A stretch of 21,537 bases of DNA from JAQUSX01 sp035446985 (GTDB taxonomy: Bacteria; Bacillota; Clostridia; Christensenellales; CAG-314): the NCBI GenBank assembly GCA_035446985.1, contig DAOTGG010000017.1:1-21537 (forward strand), in the 5' to 3' direction. Below the pieces are notes generated by a model that was not told the origin of the DNA, searched no databases, and saw only the letters and a list, made by a program, of their open reading frames with translations. A program made the translations under genes and the position numbers. Positions 1-6,918 of the stretch are shown in pieces (within the stretch, counting starts at the first letter, position 1; each line of letters starts with the position of its first letter).

Positions 1-287
1 TCGACTTCGCGAATGTGCGACAAAAATTTATTTCCCAATCCTTCGCCCTTTGACGCGCCCTTAACAAGCCCCGCGATGTCGACGAATTTTAACGTCGTCG
101 GGGTTATTTTTTTGCTGTCGTAAAGAGCGGCAAGTTTTTCCAAACGGTAATCGGGTACGGCGACAATGCCCACGTTCGCCTCTATGGTGCAAAAAGGATA
201 GTTAGCGCATTCCGCGCCCGCTTTTGTTATTGCGTTAAATAGCGTGCTTTTGCCTACGTTCGGCAAACCGACAACTCCAAGTTTCAT
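1..287 (-). CDS. ychF: Ribosome-binding ATPase YchF, N-terminal part (runs off left edge)
   Basis: This is the N-terminal ~95 residues of an Obg-family P-loop NTPase. The reverse strand reads MKLGVVGLPNVGKSTLFNAI from the ATG at 285-287, which contains the G1/P-loop GLPNVGKS. The stretch NYPFCTIEANVG and the G3-like segment FVDIAGLVKGASKGEGLGNKF further on are characteristic of YchF/OLA1 rather than Obg or Era. YchF hydrolyses ATP in preference to GTP and binds the ribosome; that is family knowledge. An AGGA-type ribosome binding site lies about 9 bases upstream. The gene diverges from uppP across 118 bases. The rest, including the coiled-coil and TGS domains, lies outside the window. The identification is firm. 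Confidence 0.95.
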   Translation of the reverse strand, partial: MKLGVVGLPNVGKSTLFNAITKAGAECANYPFCTIEANVGIVAVPDYRLEKLAALYDSKKITPTTLKFVDIAGLVKGASKGEGLGNKFLSHIREV

Positions 288-405
288 TAAATTTCAATTC
301 CTATATGTTTTTTTGGTAGACGTCTTTTTTTGAGAAAAAACGTATAAACTAATTGTACAACAAAGTATTTTTTTTGTAAACATTTGAAAAACAGGTGGAA
401 AAAAT

Positions 406-1152
406 TTGAAATTTTGGGAATGTGTTTTTTTGGGAATAGTGCAGGGCGTGGCGGAATTTTTGCCCATTTCAAGCAGCGGGCATCTTATTTTGGTGTCGAA
501 AATATTTGAAATACAAAGCGACCTTAGTTTCGATGTGTTTTTGCACTTCGGCACGCTCGCCGCCGTTGTTTTTTGCTACCGCAAGACAATTGCCTCGCTC
601 TTTACAAAAAACAATTCGCAAACGCTGCTTTATCTTGTACTGGCGAGTATTCCAACTTTTATTATAGCTTTTGTCGTCAAGATTTTCGTGCCGTTCGCTT
701 TTTTGGAAAATTTACTGCCACTGGGATTTGCTCTCACCATCGCTTTACTCGTTATAAATAATTACGCGAAAACGACAAGACTTAAACCCACGCTGCTTTC
801 GGCTGTTATCACGGGAGTTGCGCAGGGAATTGCCGTTCTGCCCGGGCTTAGCCGCAGCGGCGCGACGATTTCCACAATGTCATTCTTTGGCGTAGAAAAG
901 CAAAAATGCGCCGAGTTTTCTTTTCTTTTGTCCATTCCCGTAATCTTAGCAAGCGTGGCGGTGGAAGGTTACGAAGCCCTGCGCGCGCCTATGCAGACGC
1001 CCGTATTTTATACTATCGCGGGGGTAGCGGTCGCCGCCATCGTTGGATTTTTTGCTATAAAAATAGTGCAAAATATGCTGAAAAAATCTAATTTTATCGT
1101 TTTCGCTTTTTATCTTATCGTACCTTTGATTTTGAGCTTGATTTTAATTTAA
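406..1152 (+). CDS. uppP: Undecaprenyl-diphosphatase UppP (BacA family)
   Basis: Integral membrane phosphatase that converts undecaprenyl diphosphate to the monophosphate, recycling the lipid carrier for peptidoglycan and wall polymers. Both family signatures are present: E17-FLPISSSGH-26 near the N terminus and the PGLSRSG segment at residues 146-152. Several hydrophobic helices fill the remainder. At 248 residues it is slightly short for the family (commonly ~260-280) but complete. The start is TTG at 406, chosen because AGGTGG at 393-398 sits 7 bases upstream and the E..EFLPISSSGH motif falls at its usual distance from the N terminus; no in-frame ATG fits. A weak promoter (TTGTAC 353-358, TGTAAA 375-380) can be drawn. 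No convincing terminator follows. BacA-type phosphatases also give bacitracin resistance when overexpressed (family knowledge). Confidence 0.95.
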   Translation: MKFWECVFLGIVQGVAEFLPISSSGHLILVSKIFEIQSDLSFDVFLHFGTLAAVVFCYRKTIASLFTKNNSQTLLYLVLASIPTFIIAFVVKIFVPFAFLENLLPLGFALTIALLVINNYAKTTRLKPTLLSAVITGVAQGIAVLPGLSRSGATISTMSFFGVEKQKCAEFSFLLSIPVILASVAVEGYEALRAPMQTPVFYTIAGVAVAAIVGFFAIKIVQNMLKKSNFIVFAFYLIVPLILSLILI

Positions 1153-1251
1153 CAAAAAAATTTTATCTATTTTAATCAAACTTAAATTTTATGTAATCCT
1201 TTAAAAAACTACTTTTTTATGCTCTTTTCCAAAACGGCTTAGCGTTTATTT

Positions 1252-1280
1252 TTGCCGTAAAAGCCAATGCTAAATATAGA
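1252..1280 (+). promoter_or_regulatory. Candidate sigma-A promoter for the 48-residue zinc-finger gene
   Basis: TTGCCG at 1252-1257 and TATAGA at 1275-1280 are separated by 17 bases, each matching 4 of 6 consensus positions. A strong AGGAGG ribosome binding site follows at 1286-1291. Moderate support only. Confidence 0.4.
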
Positions 1281-1299
1281 AATTCAGGAGGCTTTTTTT

Positions 1300-1446
1300 A
1301 TGAGATGCAGTAAATGCCACCGAAAAGTAAACAGCTACAACGCCATGACTTGCTGCCATTGTCACAACGTCATTTGTATGGATTGCGCGGCAAGCGACGG
1401 TTATGTCTGCCCTAATTGCCTTGGCAACGTAAATCCTTTTAGTTAA
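1300..1446 (+). CDS. Small Cys-rich protein, probable two-zinc finger (48 aa)
   Basis: A short reading frame in the gap between uppP and tilS, starting ATG at 1300 behind a near-perfect AGGAGG (1286-1291, 8-base spacing) and ending TAA at 1446. The protein starts MRCSKCHRKV and ends in NPFS. It has ten cysteines: C3, C6, C18, C19, C21, C26, C29, C37, C40 fall in CxxC-like pairs, with H7, H20 and H22 also available. Four successive pairs (3/6, 18-19/21, 26/29, 37/40) are what a two-zinc cross-brace or paired zinc-ribbon fold needs. I cannot assign a family or partner. Coding status rests on the ribosome binding site, the ordered Cys pattern and the fitting stop codon. The tilS promoter starts within 25 bases of its stop, so the two are probably separately initiated. 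Confidence 0.75.
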   Translation: MRCSKCHRKVNSYNAMTCCHCHNVICMDCAASDGYVCPNCLGNVNPFS

Positions 1447-1468
1447 AGTTGCTTTTTGACCGCCGATT

Positions 1469-1477
1469 TGTTATAAT
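1469..1477 (+). promoter_or_regulatory. Extended -10 promoter of tilS
   Basis: TG-T-TATAAT: a perfect -10 hexamer at 1472-1477 preceded by the extended TGn element. A poor -35 (TTGCTT, 1449-1454) lies 17 bases upstream. Transcription should begin near 1484, only about six bases before the tilS ATG at 1490, leaving no room for a ribosome binding site. Confidence 0.6.
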
Positions 1478-1489
1478 GACTAAAATTAT

Positions 1490-2779
1490 ATGAACACATT
1501 TTTTGACGGAAAAACAACTGAAAACGGGATGATTTTGGCGGTGTCGGGCGGTATTGACAGTATGACGCTGCTGGTACTCGCGTTACGAGAAATCCCTGAT
1601 AAAATCAAAGTCGTTACGGTAAACCACCATTTGCGTAAATCCGCCGAAAAAGACGTAAAGTTTGTCAAAGAATTTTGCGAAAGCAAATCGGTTCCTTGCG
1701 TTATTGCGGACGTTTACCCAAAAACTTTTGCGGAAGAAAACGGGTTGTCAATCGAAACGGCGGCTCGCATTTTGCGGTATGACGCTCTTAGTATTCTTTC
1801 CGAGGGCAAGCCTATTTGTCTTGCTCACAACAAAAACGACCAAGCCGAAACCGTCCTGATGCACATAGCGCGCGGAAGCGGAAACAAAGGCGCGGTTGGA
1901 ATGAATGAAAAAGGTAAGTTTTTGCGTCCACTACTAAATCTGACACGCGGCGAAATAGAAAAAATCGCGAGACAAGAAAAAATACCTTATATTACGGATG
2001 AAACCAACAGCGACAACCGATATATGCGTAATTATGTAAGAAACAAAATTTTACCGCTGTTTAAGGTGTTAAATCCAAACTCGGTTAATAATATCGCCCG
2101 TTTTTCCAAATTAAGCGAAGCCGACGAAGATTATTTTACTTCTGTTGTCAATGAAATTTACCCGAAACTCAATATTAAAATTGACGACGGTAAAGCCGCT
2201 ATCGGGCAAGACGTTTTTGCTCTTCATCCCGCGTTAAAAAACCGCGTGCTTATTAGAATATTTAACGAGCTTGGATACGATAAAGACATCAAGCAAATTC
2301 ATTTGGATGACCTTGATAATTTATATCGCAACACCAGCGGCAAAAAGTTATCTCTACCCTTTGACTTAATCGCGGTAAAAAGCTATAATGTCATTAATAT
2401 TTTTCCGTCTGATTCTTTACAAAAACCCGAAAATGATTACGAAATACCTTTTTGCGAAGACAAAACCGTAATTAACGGCGTAAAAATAGAAATAAGCGGC
2501 AAACCTAACGGCGGATTGTATTTTGACGCGGACAAGATGCCGTCTGACGCGGTTATTCGTTTTCGCAAAGACGGCGACGTATTTAATAAATTCGGCGGCG
2601 GCACAAAAAAACTTAAAGAATATTTTATTGATAAAAAAATCCCGCTTCTAATGCGCGACAAAATCCCCTTAATAACCTCGGGCAACGAAGTAATGCTGAT
2701 ATTCGATATTGAAATAAGCGACAAAATAAAAACTGACAGCCAAACCAAAAAAACGCTTTATGCCAAAACTGTTAAATAA
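1490..2779 (+). CDS. tilS: tRNA(Ile)-lysidine synthetase TilS
   Basis: ATP-dependent enzyme that attaches lysine to C34 of tRNA-Ile(CAU), changing both its codon reading (AUA) and its charging. The N-terminal PP-loop SGGIDS is at residues 19-24. The C-terminal domain carries the usual GGGTKKLKEYFIDKKIP segment before residue ~400, so all three domains seem present in 429 residues. The ATG at 1490 is the first possible start (a TAA lies in frame at 1481-1483), and it puts the PP-loop close to the N terminus as in the family. No Shine-Dalgarno precedes it; see the promoter entry. hpt follows after 22 bases, the order seen in Bacillus and relatives, where ftsH usually comes next; ftsH is absent here. 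Confidence 0.95.
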   Translation: MNTFFDGKTTENGMILAVSGGIDSMTLLVLALREIPDKIKVVTVNHHLRKSAEKDVKFVKEFCESKSVPCVIADVYPKTFAEENGLSIETAARILRYDALSILSEGKPICLAHNKNDQAETVLMHIARGSGNKGAVGMNEKGKFLRPLLNLTRGEIEKIARQEKIPYITDETNSDNRYMRNYVRNKILPLFKVLNPNSVNNIARFSKLSEADEDYFTSVVNEIYPKLNIKIDDGKAAIGQDVFALHPALKNRVLIRIFNELGYDKDIKQIHLDDLDNLYRNTSGKKLSLPFDLIAVKSYNVINIFPSDSLQKPENDYEIPFCEDKTVINGVKIEISGKPNGGLYFDADKMPSDAVIRFRKDGDVFNKFGGGTKKLKEYFIDKKIPLLMRDKIPLITSGNEVMLIFDIEISDKIKTDSQTKKTLYAKTVK

Positions 2780-2801
2780 TTTACTAACCAAGGAGAAATA
2801 A

Positions 2802-3347
2802 ATGGAAAAACACAACGATATTCTACATATTTTAATCGACCGCGAAACGCTCAGCAAGCGCGTTGATGAAATGGGTAAGCAAATAAGCAAGGACTTTGCG
2901 GGAAAAAGACCTCTTATTATTAGCATTTTAAAAGGCAGTTGGATTTTTTTGGCAGACCTAATTAGAGCGATGGACATTGACGCGGACGTTGACTTTATGG
3001 CGATTTCAAGTTACGGTTCGGGCACTAACAGCACGGGCGAAATCAAGTTGATTATGGATCTCAACCGCTCCGTAAAAGGCAGAGACGTGCTTATCGTAGA
3101 AGATATTATCGACAGCGGTCTTACTATGGATTATATGTTGAAGTTATTGAAAGCCCGCGGCGCAAACACCGTCACCATAGCAACGTTACTCAGTAAACCC
3201 AGCAGAAGAAAAATCCAAATCCCTATCGACTACGTCGGCTTTGAAATAGAAGATAAATTCGTTATCGGATACGGACTGGACTTTGATGAGAAATTCCGCG
3301 GACTAAAAGATATCGCCGTTCTTCGCCCCGAAGCGTACCAAAACTAA
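2802..3347 (+). CDS. hpt: Hypoxanthine phosphoribosyltransferase
   Basis: Purine salvage enzyme making IMP (and GMP) from hypoxanthine (guanine) and PRPP. The PRPP-binding loop VLIVEDIIDSGLT is at residues 96-108. The flexible catalytic loop SSYGSGTNSTGEIK lies around 69-82, and the C-terminal DYVGFEIEDKFVIGYGLD segment is typical of bacterial HPRT. The 181-residue length is normal. The start is supported by AAGGAG ending 8 bases upstream of the ATG at 2802. It follows tilS by 22 bases, so co-transcription is likely, and an intrinsic terminator closes the pair. A standard gene in all visible respects. Confidence 0.96.
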   Translation: MEKHNDILHILIDRETLSKRVDEMGKQISKDFAGKRPLIISILKGSWIFLADLIRAMDIDADVDFMAISSYGSGTNSTGEIKLIMDLNRSVKGRDVLIVEDIIDSGLTMDYMLKLLKARGANTVTIATLLSKPSRRKIQIPIDYVGFEIEDKFVIGYGLDFDEKFRGLKDIAVLRPEAYQN

Positions 3348-3365
3348 TTTTATTTATAAAATAAG

Positions 3366-3397
3366 CGCGTTGCTTTTAATAAGGCAACGCGTTTTTT
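3366..3397 (+). terminator. Intrinsic terminator after hpt
   Basis: Arms CGCGTTGC (3366-3373) and GCAACGCG (3384-3391) form an 8-bp stem, with extra U-A pairs towards the loop, followed by a run of six T (3392-3397). The reverse strand also has a T-rich stretch after the stem, so it may serve the convergent flavoprotein gene ending at 3450. Confidence 0.85.
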
Positions 3398-3449
3398 GTT
3401 TTTCTTTTTTAGATTATATTGTTTTGTTAACTTAAAAAAGTATTGAATA

Positions 3450-4607
3450 TTATTTTATTATATCGGCGACCATTAACCCCGAGGCGCAAGCGAAATAAAG
3501 ATTATATCCGCCGCACATTCCGTCGACGTTTATCACTTCGCCCGTTAAGTATATTTTGCCGTTCAACAGCCTTAGCTCGTTTAAATATTTTTCGTCCACG
3601 CCGCCCGCGCATACCTGCGCCATGCTCTTATCAACAAGACTGTGTACTTTAAACGTAAACGCTTTCATTACAGACGCTAATTTTGCGATATTTGATTGCT
3701 TTATTTCCCCTTTTACGCGCGACAGAACGGCTTCGGCAATTTTGTTTTGGAGCAATCCGCAAAATATTTTTTCGCCGCCAAAGTTATTTAGTCTTTCGTT
3801 GAGCAGTTTTTCAAGCTCTTTCTCGTCATAATTGGGTAATAAATCGAGAGAAACTATATAATTGGCGTGTTCGCCTTTGACAATATCTCTTGCGATAACC
3901 GACGACATATTAAGTATCACTATTCCGCCGAGACCGTATTCTTTAAACATTACTTCGCCGCTCTCGTTAAATACTTGTTCCCCGTTTTTAATAAGCGTTA
4001 CGCGCGCCGTTAATCTTGAACCGTTAAGCTGCGGAATAGGGTTAAAAACTTTTATCGGCGTTAACGACGGCGAGCGTTTTGTAAAATATTTTTCGCCGAT
4101 AAGATTTTCAGCATTATAGCCGCTCACCCCGACGTCGCTTCCGACCGCAATGACAACTCTATCGGCATTGTATTTCTCAGTTGCGGTTTCCACTAATACG
4201 CCTTTATCGTTTTCTGTTATTTTTTCCGCTTTACATTCCGTAATTATTTTTACCTTATGTTTTTCGGCGGCGTATCTAAGGCAATCAACCACCGAATTGG
4301 CGTTTTCAGTTATAGGATAAACTCTGCCTTGATTATCGGGACTAGCGGTAATAAGACCGATTTCATTAAGAAAATCTTTCACCTTTTCGGGATATTCTTT
4401 TGCCAGTTTTTTCGCTATAGCGCTGTCGTTATATTTATTTTCGTCAAAATCGGCGTTATAGATATTGCATCTGCCGTTACCTGTAACCGATATTTTTTTA
4501 CCCACTCTTTTATTGGCTTCCAGTAATGTGACTTTATTGCCTTTTTTCGCGAGCGCGATAGCCGCCGTAAGACCGCTCATTCCGCCGCCGATAACAATGA
4601 TTTGCAT
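3450..4607 (-). CDS. COG2081 flavoprotein (RdsA/YhiN/BaiN family), candidate 23S rRNA dihydrouridine synthase
   Basis: FAD-dependent protein of 385 residues. The Rossmann motif G7-GGMSG-12 is followed by the adenosine-binding acid E30 (LLEAN). The family signature VTGNGRCNIYN is near residue 40, and the C-terminal GEVINVDGMCGGYN closes the FAD site. These mark the HI0933-like COG2081 family. Characterised members, from memory, are YhiN/RdsA of E. coli, reported to make dihydrouridine at position 2449 of 23S rRNA, and BaiN, a bile-acid reductase. The linked U32 gene favours the rRNA role; that is inference. It starts 24 bases after the U32 stop, with GGGAGA about 9 bases before the ATG, so it is probably the second gene of that operon. 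Confidence 0.85.
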   Translation of the reverse strand: MQIIVIGGGMSGLTAAIALAKKGNKVTLLEANKRVGKKISVTGNGRCNIYNADFDENKYNDSAIAKKLAKEYPEKVKDFLNEIGLITASPDNQGRVYPITENANSVVDCLRYAAEKHKVKIITECKAEKITENDKGVLVETATEKYNADRVVIAVGSDVGVSGYNAENLIGEKYFTKRSPSLTPIKVFNPIPQLNGSRLTARVTLIKNGEQVFNESGEVMFKEYGLGGIVILNMSSVIARDIVKGEHANYIVSLDLLPNYDEKELEKLLNERLNNFGGEKIFCGLLQNKIAEAVLSRVKGEIKQSNIAKLASVMKAFTFKVHSLVDKSMAQVCAGGVDEKYLNELRLLNGKIYLTGEVINVDGMCGGYNLYFACASGLMVADIIK

Positions 4608-4631
4608 ATATTTTTTCTCCCTTTTTTTCGA

Positions 4632-6812
4632 TTACTTAACGGGCTTAGGCGTATGTCCCGTGGTGTATTTACCCAAAAGTTCTTTTACTTTGTCTGCGTT
4701 TTCAAAATTTTGCATTATCACGCGCTTTTGTTTTGCGTTCAATGAAAGCATATTTATAAGCGCGTTTCCGCTCCAGTCTCCCGCAAGCGGCAAGCAGTTA
4801 AACAGCTGAAAACGGCAACCGTCCAAGATATATCTTCTGAGCCCAAATTCGCGTCCGCTTTCGTCGGTAAGTGTGGACCACTCTTTCGCCGAGCATTTTT
4901 CGCATTTTTTTTCAAACGGGCAGTATATATAGTTCATTATTGCAATACCGCCGTAAGCGTGAACGAAAATATTTTCACCGTTTAGCTTTTCTGACTCGTA
5001 TTTAGTCAGCTCGTTGGACAAGCAAACGCAGCCGTCTTTATCTGCAATATCAAACGAATTGAATACGTTTGCGCCCGTGCCGTGAAATATTTTCTTGCTC
5101 CATTTTTTTGCGAGACCGCTCGCGGAAAGGTTTTCGCAATATATGCCGTCGAATCTTTCGATGTTTTTATCTATTATTTCGACATCTTTTTCCGTTAAAT
5201 ACGCGGGCAAATACAAATATTTTTCCGTAACTGAAATAGTTTTTTCAAAAAACGCTTTAAATTCGGCATCTGATTTATAATTAGTCGGCGCGAAAATCGC
5301 TATATCTATTTTTGAAAGGTCAAAATCAAATTCGCTGTCTATTACGGCGACTTTTCTAATCTTCGGCTGTTTTGGGGTATATTGCGGCAAAACGAGATTC
5401 CCTTTTTTCCTTGACGGTATTTCGGTAACTTTATTATACAACAAAGAGTAAAAATCGCGTCTGAACTGGTTTAGCGTAGATATTGGAACAAAAGCGTCTA
5501 TGGTCTGCGCCGTTATTTTCGGTAAAAACGGATATTTGTCGACTTTTTCAAAAATTTCAATTATTTTTTCTGTTGTAAGCGGCTTTGTTTTACTCGTCTG
5601 AGAAATTTCGCCTTCTATTTCTATCGTTTCGCCGTTTATTTTGGCTGCCGCAAAAATCGGGTTTTCGGCTATTACTTTTACTTCAACCGTTATCGGCAGA
5701 AGTTTGTTTTCGGGCAAAACCAGCGAAGTATCGGTGGTTACGCAAACGTCGTCGCCCGTTTTCGGCTCGCCCTTATAGTCAAAAATTCCTTGCGCTCCGT
5801 CCTTATAGACAGCGTTGCCGACTTCTTCGCCGTTGTGCAATATTTTCATCGCGCTGCCTTTACTTAAATTTTCTTTTAGGTCGACAACTATTTTTTGCCC
5901 GACTATCTTTCTTACCGTTCCTATTTTTTCGCCGATATGGCTTTGCGCTACGGTCGACAAAAAATTTTTATCCTGCCCGAAGGCAAGTCCCTTTGTGTAA
6001 TTCCCACGGTTAAAGGTTCTCATAAGCGGCGAAATATCGCTGTTCTTGCCGTCAAGAATATTGCGGTAATATTTTGCCGCCGCATAAACATATTCCGCTC
6101 TGCGCATTCTGCCTTCGACTTTAAAAGCCGTGACACCTATATCTAAAAACTTATTGATGTTTTGTCCTACGCAAAGATCCGATGGTGAAATCGCATATTT
6201 GTATTTGCCGCCGTTTAAACTATATTTTTGTCTGCACGGCTGTCTGCAAAGTCCCCTGTTGCCGCTGTCTCCGCCCGCAAAACTGCTGAATAGGCATTGC
6301 CCCGAAAAAGACGAACACAGCGCGCCTTGAATAAAAACTTCAGTTTCTATTATTTTTGAGATTTTTTCTATTTCATTTAATGGCGTTTCCCTTGCCAAAA
6401 CCACTCTGCAAAAACCGCTTTCCAAGGCCTTTTTGGCTCCATAAACGTTGTTAACCCCGGCTTGCGTGGATAAATGCAGCTCGATATCGGGTAAAAATTC
6501 GTGCAAAGTTTTGCCAAACGAAACGTCCTGCAGTATAAACGCGTCCGCGCCCAAGTCGTACAGTTTTTCCGCTGTTTCAAAAAAAGCTTTAAGCTCGGTT
6601 TCTTTTATTAAAATATTCAGCGTAACATAAACTTTCACGCCGAAAATATGCGCGTAACGAATATAATCCCCGATATTTTCTATCGTGAAGTTGTCGGCGT
6701 TGCGCCGCGCGTTAAATACGTCCACGCCCAGGTATACGGCATCCGCGCCGCCGATAATCGCCGCATAAAAAGATTTTGGGTTGCCAGACGGGCAAAGCAG
6801 TAATGGTTTCAT
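4632..6812 (-). CDS. U32-family protein, RlhA-like (candidate 23S rRNA cytidine hydroxylase)
   Basis: A 726-residue member of the U32 'collagenase-like' family. The N-terminal TIM-barrel starts MKPLLLCPSGN with GGADAVYLGVDVFNARRNA. The Cys-rich signature GALCSSFSGQCLFSS...NRGLCRQPCR lies around residues 160-195. It is followed by SPSDLC, FKVEGRMRRAEYV and FNRGNYTKG, then a DUF3656-like middle region. The C terminus has YCPFEKKCEKC and DGCRF, extra Cys likely for an iron-sulfur cluster. The length and added C-terminal part match RlhA (about 650 residues; 5-hydroxycytidine 2501 in E. coli 23S rRNA) rather than the ~420-residue tRNA hydroxylases TrhP/YrrO. The peptidase name is historical. The ATG at 6812 has no good ribosome binding site; its -10 box lies only 8 bases upstream. 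Confidence 0.85.
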   Translation of the reverse strand: MKPLLLCPSGNPKSFYAAIIGGADAVYLGVDVFNARRNADNFTIENIGDYIRYAHIFGVKVYVTLNILIKETELKAFFETAEKLYDLGADAFILQDVSFGKTLHEFLPDIELHLSTQAGVNNVYGAKKALESGFCRVVLARETPLNEIEKISKIIETEVFIQGALCSSFSGQCLFSSFAGGDSGNRGLCRQPCRQKYSLNGGKYKYAISPSDLCVGQNINKFLDIGVTAFKVEGRMRRAEYVYAAAKYYRNILDGKNSDISPLMRTFNRGNYTKGLAFGQDKNFLSTVAQSHIGEKIGTVRKIVGQKIVVDLKENLSKGSAMKILHNGEEVGNAVYKDGAQGIFDYKGEPKTGDDVCVTTDTSLVLPENKLLPITVEVKVIAENPIFAAAKINGETIEIEGEISQTSKTKPLTTEKIIEIFEKVDKYPFLPKITAQTIDAFVPISTLNQFRRDFYSLLYNKVTEIPSRKKGNLVLPQYTPKQPKIRKVAVIDSEFDFDLSKIDIAIFAPTNYKSDAEFKAFFEKTISVTEKYLYLPAYLTEKDVEIIDKNIERFDGIYCENLSASGLAKKWSKKIFHGTGANVFNSFDIADKDGCVCLSNELTKYESEKLNGENIFVHAYGGIAIMNYIYCPFEKKCEKCSAKEWSTLTDESGREFGLRRYILDGCRFQLFNCLPLAGDWSGNALINMLSLNAKQKRVIMQNFENADKVKELLGKYTTGHTPKPVK

Positions 6813-6820
6813 ATTCTCTT

Positions 6821-6849
6821 ATTGTACGGCATTAGCCGCTTTTTTTCAA
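6821..6849 (-). promoter_or_regulatory. Promoter of the U32-flavoprotein operon
   Basis: Read on the minus strand: TTGAAA (6844-6849), 17-base spacer, TACAAT (6821-6826); 5 of 6 matches at each box. Only 8 bases separate the -10 from the ATG at 6812, so the transcript is predicted to start within a few bases of the start codon. Confidence 0.65.
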
Positions 6850-6860
6850 TTATTTTAACC

Positions 6861-6890
6861 AAAAGAAAAGCGAGCCTTTCTTGGACTCGC
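6861..6890 (-). terminator. Intrinsic terminator after the htrA-like gene
   Basis: On the minus strand GCGAG(T)CC ... GGCTCGC (6870-6890) forms a 7-bp stem with one bulged base, followed by a T-rich run (6861-6869). It separates the htrA-like gene from the U32 operon promoter just downstream. Confidence 0.7.
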
Positions 6891-6918
6891 ATTTTCGTTT
6901 TTAGTTTTAAAATAGTTT

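Noticed and set aside
352..360. TTGTACAA palindrome between ychF and uppP as an operator
   Set aside because: Eight bases is too short to stand out in A+T-rich DNA, and no second copy was seen.
1235..1266. Possible terminator after uppP (GGCTT...AAGCC)
   Set aside because: The five-base stem has a long loop and no T-run; it overlaps the candidate promoter of the next gene.
6827..6846. Small plus-strand hairpin CGGC-atta-GCCG followed by seven T
   Set aside because: It has a four-base stem only, no plus-strand gene upstream, and it is the spacer and -35 of the U32 promoter on the other strand.
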